Source: Ferrovibrio sp.
GTDB taxonomy: Bacteria > Pseudomonadota > Alphaproteobacteria > Ferrovibrionales > Ferrovibrionaceae
Reading direction: 5' to 3'
DNA: 39,636 nt
Assembly: GCF_029255545.1 (NCBI RefSeq)
Contig: NZ_JANLJJ010000039.1
Span: 20,965 to 60,600 of the forward strand
Shown here: piece by piece, positions 18,447 through 26,015 of the stretch
Layout: every line of letters begins with the position of its first letter
How positions within the stretch are numbered: the stretch's first letter is position 1
Made by a program: the position numbers and the translations under genes
The notes under the pieces: model-generated
Seen by the model: only the letters and a program-made list of their open reading frames with translations
Database searches by the model: none
Told to the model about the DNA's origin: nothing

Positions 18447-19928
18447 ATGGAGTTCCGCACGGCAAGTGAACTCGTTGCCGCCCTGCGCGCGCGACAGGTT
18501 TCCGCCCTTGAGCTGGCCGAACAGGCCATCGCCTGCATCGAGCGCGAGGACACCCGCCTGAATGCCATCCCGGTGCGCGATTTCGAGCGCGCTCGCCAGG
18601 CCGCGAAAGCGGCCGATGCGGCGCTGGCGAAAGGCGAGGGTGGCGCGTTGCTCGGTCTCCCGATGACGGTGAAGGAGAGCTTCAACATCGCCGGCCTGCC
18701 GACCACCTGGGGCATCCCGAACACGGCCCAGATTCCGGTGACGCAGGATGCCGTGGCGGTGGCGCGGCTGAAGGCGGCCGGCGCCGTGATGCTGGGCAAG
18801 AGCAACGTCTCGATGGTGCTGGCCGACTGGCAGGCCACCAACCCGGTCTATGGCACAACCAACAATCCCTGGGACGTGACGCGCACGTCGGGTGGCTCGT
18901 CGGGCGGCGCGGCCGCGGCTTTGGCGGCTGGTTTCGTGGCGCTGGAGCTGGGCTCCGATCTGGGCGGCTCGCTGCGCATTCCGGCGCATTTCTGCGGCGT
19001 CCATGCGCATAAGCCGACGCTGGGCCTGGTGCCGATGCGTGGTCATGCGCCGCCGGGCATTCCCGTGTTGTCGGTGGCGCCGAATCACGGCCTGCCGGTG
19101 GTGGGGCCGATGGCGCGCTCGGCCGCCGATCTCATGCTGGCGCTCGACGTGCTGGCCGGGCCCGACGAGGCCGAGGCCATCGCCTATGAGCTGCGCCTGC
19201 CGCCGCCGCGCCATGCGACGCTGAAGGATTTCCGCGTGCTGGTGATCGACGCGCATCCCGATGCGCCGACCGATGCCGCCATAGGCGCGGCGATCGCGGA
19301 CCTGGCCACGAAGCTGGAAGGCGCGGGCTGCCATGTCGGCCGCTCCAGCGCGGCCCTGCCCGATCTGTCGCTGGTCGGCAGCACGTATCTGCGCATGGTG
19401 ATGGCCTTCATGGGCGCCAACATGCCCGAGCCGGACTACGTGGCGGCGAAGGCGCGTGCCGCCGGCATCCCCGAAGCGGCCGCCGACCGTGCCAGCGTCT
19501 CGGCGCTGAGCGTGGTGGCGAGCCATCGCGCCTGGATGCAGGCGGGCAACATGCGGCTGGCGCTGATGCACCAGTGGCGCGACTTCTTCCGCGACTGGGA
19601 CATCCTGCTCTGTCCGGTTTCGCCGGTGGCCGCTTTCCCGCATGACCAGCGGGCCTGGGAAGAGCGCATCATCACCGTGAATGGCAAGCCCGCGCGTTAC
19701 GGCGACCAGTTCCAGTGGCCGGGCCTCGCCACGCTCGGCGGCCTGCCGGCCACCGCGCTGCCGGCGGGATTCTCGCAGGATGGCCTGCCGGTCGGCGTGC
19801 AGGTGATTGGCCCTTATCTGGAAGACCGCACGCCAATCCAGTTCGCCATGCTGGTGGAACAGGCCTTCGGCGGCTTCAAACCGCCGCCGCAACTGGCGCC
19901 GGCATTGCGGCAGGAAATTCCGGCTTGA
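18447..19928 (+). CDS. Amidase (amidase-signature family)
   Basis: A 493-residue hydrolase of the amidase-signature family. The Ser-cisSer-Lys triad is visible: Lys76 in LPMTVKESFNIAG, the cis-Ser at 151 in TSGGSSGGAAAALAAG, and the nucleophile Ser175 in GSDLGGSLRIPAHF. The usual GATB interaction context is absent, so this is a stand-alone amidase acting on an unknown small amide, not the tRNA amidotransferase subunit. The ATG at 18447 was chosen over a TTG at 18435 because GGAGAG lies 5 to 10 bases before it. The stop codon overlaps the -35 element of the downstream leader promoter. Confidence 0.92.
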   Translation: MEFRTASELVAALRARQVSALELAEQAIACIEREDTRLNAIPVRDFERARQAAKAADAALAKGEGGALLGLPMTVKESFNIAGLPTTWGIPNTAQIPVTQDAVAVARLKAAGAVMLGKSNVSMVLADWQATNPVYGTTNNPWDVTRTSGGSSGGAAAALAAGFVALELGSDLGGSLRIPAHFCGVHAHKPTLGLVPMRGHAPPGIPVLSVAPNHGLPVVGPMARSAADLMLALDVLAGPDEAEAIAYELRLPPPRHATLKDFRVLVIDAHPDAPTDAAIGAAIADLATKLEGAGCHVGRSSAALPDLSLVGSTYLRMVMAFMGANMPEPDYVAAKARAAGIPEAAADRASVSALSVVASHRAWMQAGNMRLALMHQWRDFFRDWDILLCPVSPVAAFPHDQRAWEERIITVNGKPARYGDQFQWPGLATLGGLPATALPAGFSQDGLPVGVQVIGPYLEDRTPIQFAMLVEQAFGGFKPPPQLAPALRQEIPA

Positions 19929-19953
19929 CGCATCCGGCCGCGACGCTTACCGT
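19925..19953 (+). promoter_or_regulatory. Putative promoter of the threonine leader / thrS-like operon
   Basis: TTGACG at 19925-19930, overlapping the amidase stop, and TACCGT at 19948-19953 are 17 bases apart. The predicted transcription start falls near A19961, only 3 bases before the leader ATG at 19964. The leader mRNA would then be almost leaderless, which explains why no ribosome-binding site is seen. Confidence 0.6.
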
Positions 19954-19960
19954 CGCGGCC
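19936..19960. promoter_or_regulatory. Perfect 10-base inverted repeat across the -10 region
   Basis: GGCCGCGACG at 19936-19945 is perfectly complementary to CGTCGCGGCC at 19951-19960 with a 5-base centre. It covers the promoter spacer, the -10 hexamer and the bases just before the predicted start. It has no T tract, so an operator is more likely than a terminator of the amidase gene. Confidence 0.5.
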
Positions 19961-19963
19961 ACC

Positions 19964-20038
19964 ATGCAGAGCATTATTCTCACCGTAGTCACCATTAAGG
20001 TTACCGCCACCGGCGGGGAGCCCAGGTGTCGCGCGTGA
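19964..20038 (+). CDS. Threonine/branched-chain-rich leader peptide (attenuator)
   Basis: A 24-codon frame encoding a peptide whose core is IILTVVTIKVTATGG. Four of residues 7-16 are Thr, all ACC codons (19982, 19991, 20003, 20009), and three Ile and three Val flank them, much like the Thr/Ile-rich leader of the enterobacterial thr operon. It starts 3 bases after the predicted transcription start and has no Shine-Dalgarno sequence. The final Thr codon runs directly into the antiterminator strand at 20010-20018. Its stop is 110 bases before the ThrRS-like gene. I infer that ribosome stalling here controls the downstream genes. The mix of Ile and Val codons leaves open that it senses more than threonine. 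Confidence 0.7.
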   Translation: MQSIILTVVTIKVTATGGEPRCRA

Positions 20039-20091
20039 GCAGATAACGCATCGCAACCACCCAGGGGCCCCGCCGGAAACGACGGGGCCCC
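20004..20091 (+). promoter_or_regulatory. Transcription attenuator: alternative antiterminator and terminator-like hairpins
   Basis: The terminator-like hairpin pairs 20064-20075 with 20080-20091 (11 of 12 pairs) around a GAAA tetraloop. Its left arm overlaps CCCCGCCGG at 20068-20076, which is a perfect 9-base complement of CCGGCGGGG at 20010-20018. Pairing can continue through CCC at 20021-20023 with GGG at 20065-20067 across a 2-base bulge. A small protector hairpin, CCGCC 20004-20008 with GGCGG 20012-20016, would block the antiterminator. The weakness is the tail: only TTT at 20097-20099 follows, not a clear T tract, so termination might need a factor. Confidence 0.6.
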
Positions 20092-20148
20092 GGTCGTTTC
20101 AGGGTCCCGTCGCTGCCCGGCCGCTCCGCAGATGAAGGAGTTTTCGCC

Positions 20149-21348
20149 GTGAATCAGAGTATGGACGCCTACGATCACCGGGTGCTGGGCACCAAGCTCG
20201 ACCTGTTCCACCAGCAGGAGGAAGGGCCGGGCATGGTGTTCTGGCACCCGCGCGGCTTCGCGCTGTATCGCGTGGTGGAGGATTATATCCGCCGCCGCAT
20301 GCGCGAGGCCGGCTTCCTGGAAATCCGCACGCCGCAGCTGCTCAGCTATTCGCTGTGGGAACAGAGCGGCCATGCCGAGAAATTCGCCAACGAAATGTAC
20401 CGGGTCAATTCCGGGAACCGGCCCTATGCGCTGAAGCCCATGAGCTGCCCCGGTCATGTGCAGGTGTTCAACAAGACGCTGCGCTCGGTGCATGACCTGC
20501 CTTTGCGCTACTGCGAATTCGGCGCCTGCCACCGCGACGAGCCCTCGGGCGCCTTGCAGGGCCTGATGCGCACGCGCAGCTTCGTGCAGGACGATGCGCA
20601 TATCTTCTGCACGGAGGCGCAGATCGAGGCCGAAGTGCAGCATTTCTGCGAATTGCTGCGCGGCATCTACAGCGATTTCGGTTTCGGCGCGCCGTTGGTG
20701 TTTTTTGCGACAAGGCCGGCGAAGCGGGCGGGCGACGATGCCACCTGGGACCGCGCCGAGGCAGCCCTGGTGGTGGCGGCGCGCAAGGCCGGGCTGGATT
20801 TCGCCATCCGCAACGGCGAGGGCGCCTTCTACGGGCCGAAGCTGGAATTCCATCTGCGCGACAGCCATGGCCGCAGCTGGCAATGCGGCACGGTGCAGCT
20901 CGATTTCGTGATGCCTGAGCGCCTGGGCGTGGAGTATGTCGGCAGCGATAACGGGCGGCAGCGACCGGTGCTGATCCATCATGCCGTGCTGGGCAGCCTG
21001 GAACGGTTCATCGGCATGCTGCTGGAGCATTACAGGGGCGCGTTGCCCTTGTGGCTGGCGCCCGAGCAACTTGTCGTGGCCAATGTGACCGATGCCCATG
21101 CCGGCTATGCCCGCAAGGCCGCCGCCACCCTGGGCCGCGAAGGCTATCGCGTTGCGGTCGACAGCCGGCCGGAGCGGTTGAGCCGCAAGATCGCCGAGGC
21201 GCATGACCAGGGCGTGCCGCTGGTGGCGGTGGCTGGCGAGCGCGAGGCGGAACGCGGCTCGCTCAGCTTACGCTGGCGCGGCGGCCGGCAGATGGAGCTG
21301 CCGATCGCCGAAGCCGCGCGGCGTCTGCGGCATGAGGCGTTCCGGTGA
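20149..21348 (+). CDS. Short threonyl-tRNA synthetase paralogue lacking TGS and editing domains
   Basis: A 399-residue class II synthetase, against about 640 for a standard ThrRS. It starts directly at the catalytic domain (DHRVLGTKLDLF, then GPGMVFWHPRGFALY). The zinc ligands Cys100 (MSCPGH), His151 (QDDAHIFCT) and His277 (VLIHHAVLGS), motif 2 (FGACHRDEPSGALQGLMRTRSF) and motif 3 (LGSLERFIGML) are all intact. A C-terminal anticodon-binding domain covers about 302-399. The N-terminal TGS and Ser-tRNA-Thr editing domains are missing, with no remnant upstream. The GTG at 20149 has AAGGAG at 20135-20140; an ATG at 20161 is too far. It probably charges tRNA-Thr without proofreading under threonine limitation. 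A full-length thrS may exist outside the window. Confidence 0.9.
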   Translation: MNQSMDAYDHRVLGTKLDLFHQQEEGPGMVFWHPRGFALYRVVEDYIRRRMREAGFLEIRTPQLLSYSLWEQSGHAEKFANEMYRVNSGNRPYALKPMSCPGHVQVFNKTLRSVHDLPLRYCEFGACHRDEPSGALQGLMRTRSFVQDDAHIFCTEAQIEAEVQHFCELLRGIYSDFGFGAPLVFFATRPAKRAGDDATWDRAEAALVVAARKAGLDFAIRNGEGAFYGPKLEFHLRDSHGRSWQCGTVQLDFVMPERLGVEYVGSDNGRQRPVLIHHAVLGSLERFIGMLLEHYRGALPLWLAPEQLVVANVTDAHAGYARKAAATLGREGYRVAVDSRPERLSRKIAEAHDQGVPLVAVAGEREAERGSLSLRWRGGRQMELPIAEAARRLRHEAFR

Positions 21349-21848
21349 GCGCCGTCACCCTGCATCTTCCCACCCTGCATCTCCTCTGTGGCAAGATCGC
21401 GGCCGGCAAGTCGACGCTGGCGGCGAATCTTGCCGCACAGGCCGGCACGGTGCTGATCGGCGAGGATGCCTGGCTGGCGCGGCTCTATCCGGATGAGATT
21501 CTCACCGTGACCGATTACAGGCGCTGCGCCGCCCGGCTGCGCGAGGCCATGGCGCCGCATGTTGAAAATCTGCTGGGCTGCGGCCTGTCGGTGGTGCTCG
21601 ATTTTCCGGCCAACACGCGGGCGAGTCGGGCCTGGATGCGCGGCATTATCGCGCGTTCGGGCACGGCCCACCTGCTGCATTTCCTGGACGTGCCGGACGA
21701 AATCTGCCGTGCACGCCTGCATCGCCGTAATGCCGCCGGCGGCCACGACTTCGCCGCCGGCGATGCCGAGTTCGATATCATCACCAGTTATTTCGAGGCG
21801 CCAACCAGAGACGAAGGTTTCAACATCCGGTGCTACACCGCAGGCTGA
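21345..21848 (+). CDS. P-loop ATPase/kinase (AAA_33-like) coupled to the ThrRS paralogue
   Basis: A 167-residue protein with Walker A GKIAAGKST at residues 16-24 and a fold like small-molecule or zeta-type kinases: DAWLARLYPDE after strand 2, VVLDFPANTRASRAWMR with the second acidic strand, and a LID-like CRARLHRRNA segment rich in Arg. The GTG start at 21345 overlaps the ThrRS stop (GTGA), so the two are translationally coupled. The substrate is not evident. Possible roles are phosphorylating an antibiotic or a metabolite linked to threonine or tRNA; this is speculation from the neighbourhood. It converges with the barrel gene ending 5 bases further on. Confidence 0.82.
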   Translation: MSAVTLHLPTLHLLCGKIAAGKSTLAANLAAQAGTVLIGEDAWLARLYPDEILTVTDYRRCAARLREAMAPHVENLLGCGLSVVLDFPANTRASRAWMRGIIARSGTAHLLHFLDVPDEICRARLHRRNAAGGHDFAAGDAEFDIITSYFEAPTRDEGFNIRCYTAG

Positions 21849-21852
21849 TGCC

Positions 21853-23313
21853 TCAGAACGAATAGCCGAACACGATCTGGCCGAGATAGGTCTTGCGGTC
21901 ATTCGCATCCGTGCTGCCGAGCGCCTGGCGGCGGCCGTCGCCGGCTTTCGCCGCGCCGAGGATGCTGGTGACGCTCAGGCCCGGCACCGGGGTATCCCAC
22001 TGGGCATAGACGTTCAGCTCGGTCAGCAGGTCGTCGGAGGTGACGCCGTTGGCGGTATCGGGCTTGTCGTAGAAATGGCGATAGAACAGCGCGCCGACGG
22101 CAAGCTCTTCCATCGGCTGCAGCGCCACATGGGTCATGTGGCTGTTCAGGTTGGAATTGCCGCCGGGCGTGTAGCGCGTGTAGATCTCGCCCAGGTCCCA
22201 GGTGCCGAAGCCGCGCGCGCCGCCGCCGGTGTAGAGCGAATCCCAGGCGGTGTTGCGGCCGTCATTGGAATTGTTGTCGCCGCTGAAATGGGCATAACGG
22301 TAGCTGACCCGCGGCGTCCAGGGCAGGCCTGAGAAACTGTATTGCGGCTCGACATACCAGGCCTGCGCCCGGCTCTTGCGGCCGGTCTCGTCATTACGCT
22401 GCAGGCCGAGCTCGGAATAGAGCGCGAAATCCCGGAAAGCCTCGCCCAGGCTGCTCAAGAGCGCGCCGCCGGCCCGCAGGGCATAGACATCCAGCCCGTC
22501 GCGGTTGGCCGAGACGCCGGTATCCGCCTCGTAGACGGTGAGCGCGGTGAAGCCGACATACCATTGCCGCTCCTCGTATTCGAAACGGCCATGATCCTTG
22601 TGGCTGGAGGCGAACCATTCGATGTTGCCGCCATAGAGGCTGGTGGCGGCGGCATCGCCGGCGCGCATGAAGCGCTGGTCGACATTGCCTTCGAGATGGA
22701 AGAGGTCGGCGCGCACCGGCTCGGTGTTCAGCTTGAGGATCGCGGTGCGGTCGAAGCTGGCGCGCGGGCCCATCACATAGGCGGCGCGGCGCTGGCCTTC
22801 CGCCGTGCCGTCGACCAGCAGGAAGCCGTCGCCGACGGAAAACGGCTGGCGGCCGGCCGAGATGTCGATGGCATCCTCGCCCAACGAGGCGAAGGTCAGG
22901 CCGGATTTCCAGCCCAGATAGGCGTCCTCGACGCCGAGCGCCTCGGGCTGGTCGCTGGTCGAGGAATTGCGCTGCGCGTCGCCCTGGCCGCGCGTGGCGC
23001 TGCCGAGCAGCTTGAAGCCGCCATAGACGCTGCTGTCGCCGGCATGCCAGTCGGCGGCGAGGCCTGGCGCGATGAAGCCCTCGCTCCAGGCGCGGCCGCC
23101 GGCGCGCTCATCGCTGCGATACGACAGGCTGCCCAGGCCATGCTGGGCATTGGCGACGCTGAACAGGCCGAAGCCGGCATCCAGCGTCAGGGTCAGGTCG
23201 AGGTCACCGATGCTGTGGGTGAGGCCACGCTTGTCGTGGTCGTCTTCGGCATGGACAGGCAGGGCGACGAAGGCAAACAGGGCGGCGGCAGTGCAAAGGA
23301 GGCGGTTGCGCAA
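21853..23313 (-). CDS. Outer-membrane beta-barrel protein, alginate-export-like
   Basis: A 486-residue exported protein with a signal peptide (LLCTAAALFAFVALPVHA), then alternating amphipathic strands and a C-terminal Phe (QIVFGYSF), the mark of BAM-assembled barrels. GRQPFSVGDGFLLVDGT and the overall layout resemble AlgE/alginate-export proteins, so a porin for an anionic or sugar solute is a fair guess, no more. The TTG at 23313 gives the best-shaped signal peptide and follows GGGGAT. An ATG at 23373, 7 bases after the -10 hexamer, would be a near-leaderless start with a longer N-terminus. No transport partner gene is adjacent. Confidence 0.75.
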   Translation of the reverse strand: MRNRLLCTAAALFAFVALPVHAEDDHDKRGLTHSIGDLDLTLTLDAGFGLFSVANAQHGLGSLSYRSDERAGGRAWSEGFIAPGLAADWHAGDSSVYGGFKLLGSATRGQGDAQRNSSTSDQPEALGVEDAYLGWKSGLTFASLGEDAIDISAGRQPFSVGDGFLLVDGTAEGQRRAAYVMGPRASFDRTAILKLNTEPVRADLFHLEGNVDQRFMRAGDAAATSLYGGNIEWFASSHKDHGRFEYEERQWYVGFTALTVYEADTGVSANRDGLDVYALRAGGALLSSLGEAFRDFALYSELGLQRNDETGRKSRAQAWYVEPQYSFSGLPWTPRVSYRYAHFSGDNNSNDGRNTAWDSLYTGGGARGFGTWDLGEIYTRYTPGGNSNLNSHMTHVALQPMEELAVGALFYRHFYDKPDTANGVTSDDLLTELNVYAQWDTPVPGLSVTSILGAAKAGDGRRQALGSTDANDRKTYLGQIVFGYSF

Positions 23314-23375
23314 GATGGGATCCCCAAAATTTCTCAGGCTTGGCAGCCGGTTGCTGGTCAGCATGGGCCGCATGT

Positions 23376-23409
23376 TTGTTATAATATAACAATAAGACGC
23401 TGGCCGCAA
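23376..23409 (-). promoter_or_regulatory. Promoter with embedded palindrome for the barrel gene
   Basis: On the minus strand TTGCGG (23404-23409) and TATTAT (23381-23386) are 17 bases apart. The -10 lies inside a perfect palindrome, TTGTTATAATATAACAA at 23376-23392. The plus strand of the palindrome also reads TATAAT at 23380-23385, which could serve as the -10 of rph, although no good -35 is seen at the right distance. Confidence 0.55.
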
Positions 23410-23491
23410 CGCCCACGGGCCGGTTGTCCGGGCCGGCGGTATCGACTAGAACCGCAGCCACTTGCCGGAATCCATGATCAAGGAGACAGCC

Positions 23492-24208
23492 ATGCGTCCG
23501 AGCGGCCGCAAAGCCGACCAGTTGCGCCCGATCCGCCTGGAGCCGGGCTTCGCCAAATACGCCGAAGGCTCCTGCCTGGTGAAATTCGGCGAGACCCATG
23601 TGCTCTGCGCCGCCACGGTGGAAGAGAAGGTGCCGCCGTTCCTGCGCAATACCGGCCGCGGCTGGGTGACGGCGGAATACGGCATGCTGCCGCGCTCCAC
23701 GCACAGCCGCACCGAACGCGAAGCCTCGCGCGGCAAGCAGTCGGGCCGCACCCAGGAAATCCAGCGCCTGGTCGGGCGCTCCCTGCGCGCCGTCACCAAC
23801 CTGTCGGGCTTCGGCGAGCGGCAGATCCGGCTTGATTGCGACGTGCTGCAGGCCGATGGCGGCACGCGCACCGCGGCGATCACCGGCTCCTGGGTGGCGC
23901 TGCATCTCGCCTTTACCGGACTGGTAAAATCCGGCGCGATCGCGCAGATTCCGCTGATCGGCCAGGTCGGCGCGGTGAGCTGCGGCCTGTGCGACGGCCA
24001 GCCGGTGCTCGATCTCGATTACGCCGAGGATTCAACCGCGCAGGCCGATGCCAATTTCGTCCTCACCGATACCGGCGCCATCGTGGAAGTGCAGGGCACG
24101 GCCGAGAAGGACCCGTTCTCGGAAGAGCAGTTCGCCGCCATGCTGAAGCTGGCCAAGAGTGGCATCACCGAGCTGATGGCCCTGCAGCGGCAGGCCATCG
24201 GGAAATAA
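23492..24208 (+). CDS. rph: Ribonuclease PH
   Basis: A 238-residue phosphorolytic 3'-5' exoribonuclease that trims the 3' ends of tRNA precursors. It begins [14 protein letters not shown], and the phosphate-binding region is [55 protein letters not shown] and [14 protein letters not shown] complete the family signature. The ATG at 23492 follows AGGAGA at 23481-23486; an upstream frame start at 23462 is rejected. rdgB follows after 5 bases, then hemW, a widespread alphaproteobacterial order. Confidence 0.97.
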   Translation: MRPSGRKADQLRPIRLEPGFAKYAEGSCLVKFGETHVLCAATVEEKVPPFLRNTGRGWVTAEYGMLPRSTHSRTEREASRGKQSGRTQEIQRLVGRSLRAVTNLSGFGERQIRLDCDVLQADGGTRTAAITGSWVALHLAFTGLVKSGAIAQIPLIGQVGAVSCGLCDGQPVLDLDYAEDSTAQADANFVLTDTGAIVEVQGTAEKDPFSEEQFAAMLKLAKSGITELMALQRQAIGK

Positions 24209-24213
24209 GCCCC

Positions 24214-24837
24214 ATGTCTCGACGGCATTTCGATGGCGGCCGGCTGGTGATCGCCAGCCACAATGCCGGCAAGCTGCGCGAAATCGCCGACCTGCTGGCG
24301 CCCTATGCCGTGCAGGCGATCTCGGCCGGCGAGCTTGGCCTGCCCGAGCCGGACGAGACCGGCGAGACCTTCGTGGCCAATGCCGAGCTGAAGGCGCTGG
24401 CCTCGGCGCGCGGCGCCAACCTGCCGGCCCTGGCCGATGATTCCGGCATGAGCGTCAACGCGCTGGATGGCGCGCCGGGCATCTATTCGGCGCGCTGGGC
24501 CGGACCGAAGAAGGATTTCAACCACGCGATGGACAAGGTGTGGCGCGCCGTGCAGGAAAAGGGCGTCGAGCCGCCCTTCCGTGCCCAGTTCGTCTGCGCC
24601 CTGTCGCTCGCCTGGCCCGATGGCCATGTGGAAAGCTTCGAGGGCGTGGTGCATGGCCGGCTGGTCTGGCCGCCGCGCGGCACATTCGGCTTCGGCTACG
24701 ATCCGATATTCCTGCCCGAGAGCGAGGTTGGCTTCGGCGATCGCACCTTCGGCGAGATGCCGCCCAGGGAAAAGCATGCCATCAGCCACCGCGCGCTGGC
24801 ATTCAGGCAACTGATCGATGCCTGTTTCCGGCGCTAG
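24214..24837 (+). CDS. rdgB: XTP/dITP diphosphatase (non-canonical purine NTP pyrophosphatase)
   Basis: A 207-residue Ham1/RdgB house-cleaning enzyme that removes dITP, XTP and related nucleotides. The nucleotide-binding start is [44 protein letters not shown] is the core motif, and [14 protein letters not shown] and [15 protein letters not shown] complete it. The frame is open upstream within rph, but the ATG at 24214 gives the canonical N-terminus. The last 20 bases overlap hemW. Confidence 0.96.
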   Translation: MSRRHFDGGRLVIASHNAGKLREIADLLAPYAVQAISAGELGLPEPDETGETFVANAELKALASARGANLPALADDSGMSVNALDGAPGIYSARWAGPKKDFNHAMDKVWRAVQEKGVEPPFRAQFVCALSLAWPDGHVESFEGVVHGRLVWPPRGTFGFGYDPIFLPESEVGFGDRTFGEMPPREKHAISHRALAFRQLIDACFRR

Positions 24838-26005
24838 CAGCAGCATCCCGCGGCGCGGCTTCGGCCTCTATGTGCATTGGCCGTTCTGCGTCTCGAAATG
24901 CCCCTATTGCGACTTCAATTCCCATGTGCGCGCGTCGATCGACACCGCGCGCTGGCATGTCGCCTACCAGGCCGAACTGGCGCATTACGCCGCTGCCGGG
25001 ATCGGGGCCGGCGAGAAGATCACCTCGGTCTTCTTCGGCGGCGGCACGCCGTCGCTGATGCCGCCGGAGACCGTTGCCGGCATTCTCGAGGCGGCGCGCT
25101 GGCACTGGGGCTTCGCCGATGATGTCGAGATCACGCTGGAAGCCAATCCGAATTCGGCCGAGGCCGGCAAATTCGCCGACTTCGCCGCCGCCGGCGTCAA
25201 CCGGTTGTCCATCGGCGTGCAGAGCTTCGACGAGGCCGTGCTGAAATTCCTCGGCCGCGCCCATGGCGCGGCGGAAGCGCGGCACGCGATCGCGGCGGCA
25301 CAGAAAGCCGTGCCGCGCTATTCCTTCGATCTGATCTATGCCCGGCCCGGCCAGACGGCGGAAGCCTGGCGCACCGAACTCGAGGATGCGATCAAACTCG
25401 CCGGCGATCATCTTTCGCTCTACACGCTGACCATCGAGCCCAATACCGGCTTCGCCGGCGCGGTGGCGCGCGGCGCGCTGAGCCCCATGGCGGATGACGA
25501 CCAGGCGGCCTTATATGACCTGACGCAGGAGATCATGGAGCAGGCCGGCCGGCCGGCTTACGAGATTTCCAACCACGCCCGACCCGGCGGCGAGAGCCGG
25601 CACAACCTGGTCTACTGGCGCAGCGGGCAGTATCTCGGCCTTGGCCCCGGCGCCCATGCGCGGCTGCAGACGGCGCAAGGCTGGCTGGCGATCCAGAACC
25701 GGCGCAAGCCGGAAGCCTGGCTGGAGCAGGTGGAAGGCCAGGGCGAGGGCCGCGAGAGCGCAACGCCGGTCAGCAGCGCCGAGCGCGCGGAAGAGGCGCT
25801 GATGATGGGCCTGCGCCTGGCCGAAGGCGTTTATGCAAAGAATTTCCATGCAGCCTGCGGCCTCGACCTGGACACGGTGATACCCCCGGCGCGTTCTGCG
25901 CCGCTGGAAGCTGCCGGGCTTCTGATCCGCACGCCGGAGAAGATCGTGGCCACGAAAGATGGCCGCGCCGTGCTGGACGGGTTGCTGGCGAAACTGCTGG
26001 CCTAG
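24818..26005 (+). CDS. hemW: Radical SAM heme chaperone HemW
   Basis: A 395-residue radical SAM protein formerly called an oxygen-independent coproporphyrinogen III oxidase. The CxxxCxxC cluster motif is at Cys24, Cys28 and Cys31 ([19 protein letters not shown]), with the HemW-type [10 protein letters not shown] and [19 protein letters not shown]. The C-terminal HemN-like domain ([12 protein letters not shown]) is present. The cluster arrangement, with Phe after the last Cys and the short length, supports HemW, which delivers heme to membrane proteins, rather than HemN. It overlaps rdgB by 20 bases. Confidence 0.93.
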   Translation: MPVSGASSSIPRRGFGLYVHWPFCVSKCPYCDFNSHVRASIDTARWHVAYQAELAHYAAAGIGAGEKITSVFFGGGTPSLMPPETVAGILEAARWHWGFADDVEITLEANPNSAEAGKFADFAAAGVNRLSIGVQSFDEAVLKFLGRAHGAAEARHAIAAAQKAVPRYSFDLIYARPGQTAEAWRTELEDAIKLAGDHLSLYTLTIEPNTGFAGAVARGALSPMADDDQAALYDLTQEIMEQAGRPAYEISNHARPGGESRHNLVYWRSGQYLGLGPGAHARLQTAQGWLAIQNRRKPEAWLEQVEGQGEGRESATPVSSAERAEEALMMGLRLAEGVYAKNFHAACGLDLDTVIPPARSAPLEAAGLLIRTPEKIVATKDGRAVLDGLLAKLLA

Positions 26006-26015
26006 ACAGGCAGGA

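Noticed and set aside
19936-19960. Intrinsic terminator of the amidase gene
   Set aside because: The stem is strong but no T tract follows and it overlaps a good promoter; treated as an operator candidate.
20064-20091. T-box riboswitch upstream of the ThrRS gene
   Set aside because: No T-box sequence or specifier stem is seen, and T-boxes are rare in proteobacteria; a leader-peptide attenuator explains the region better.
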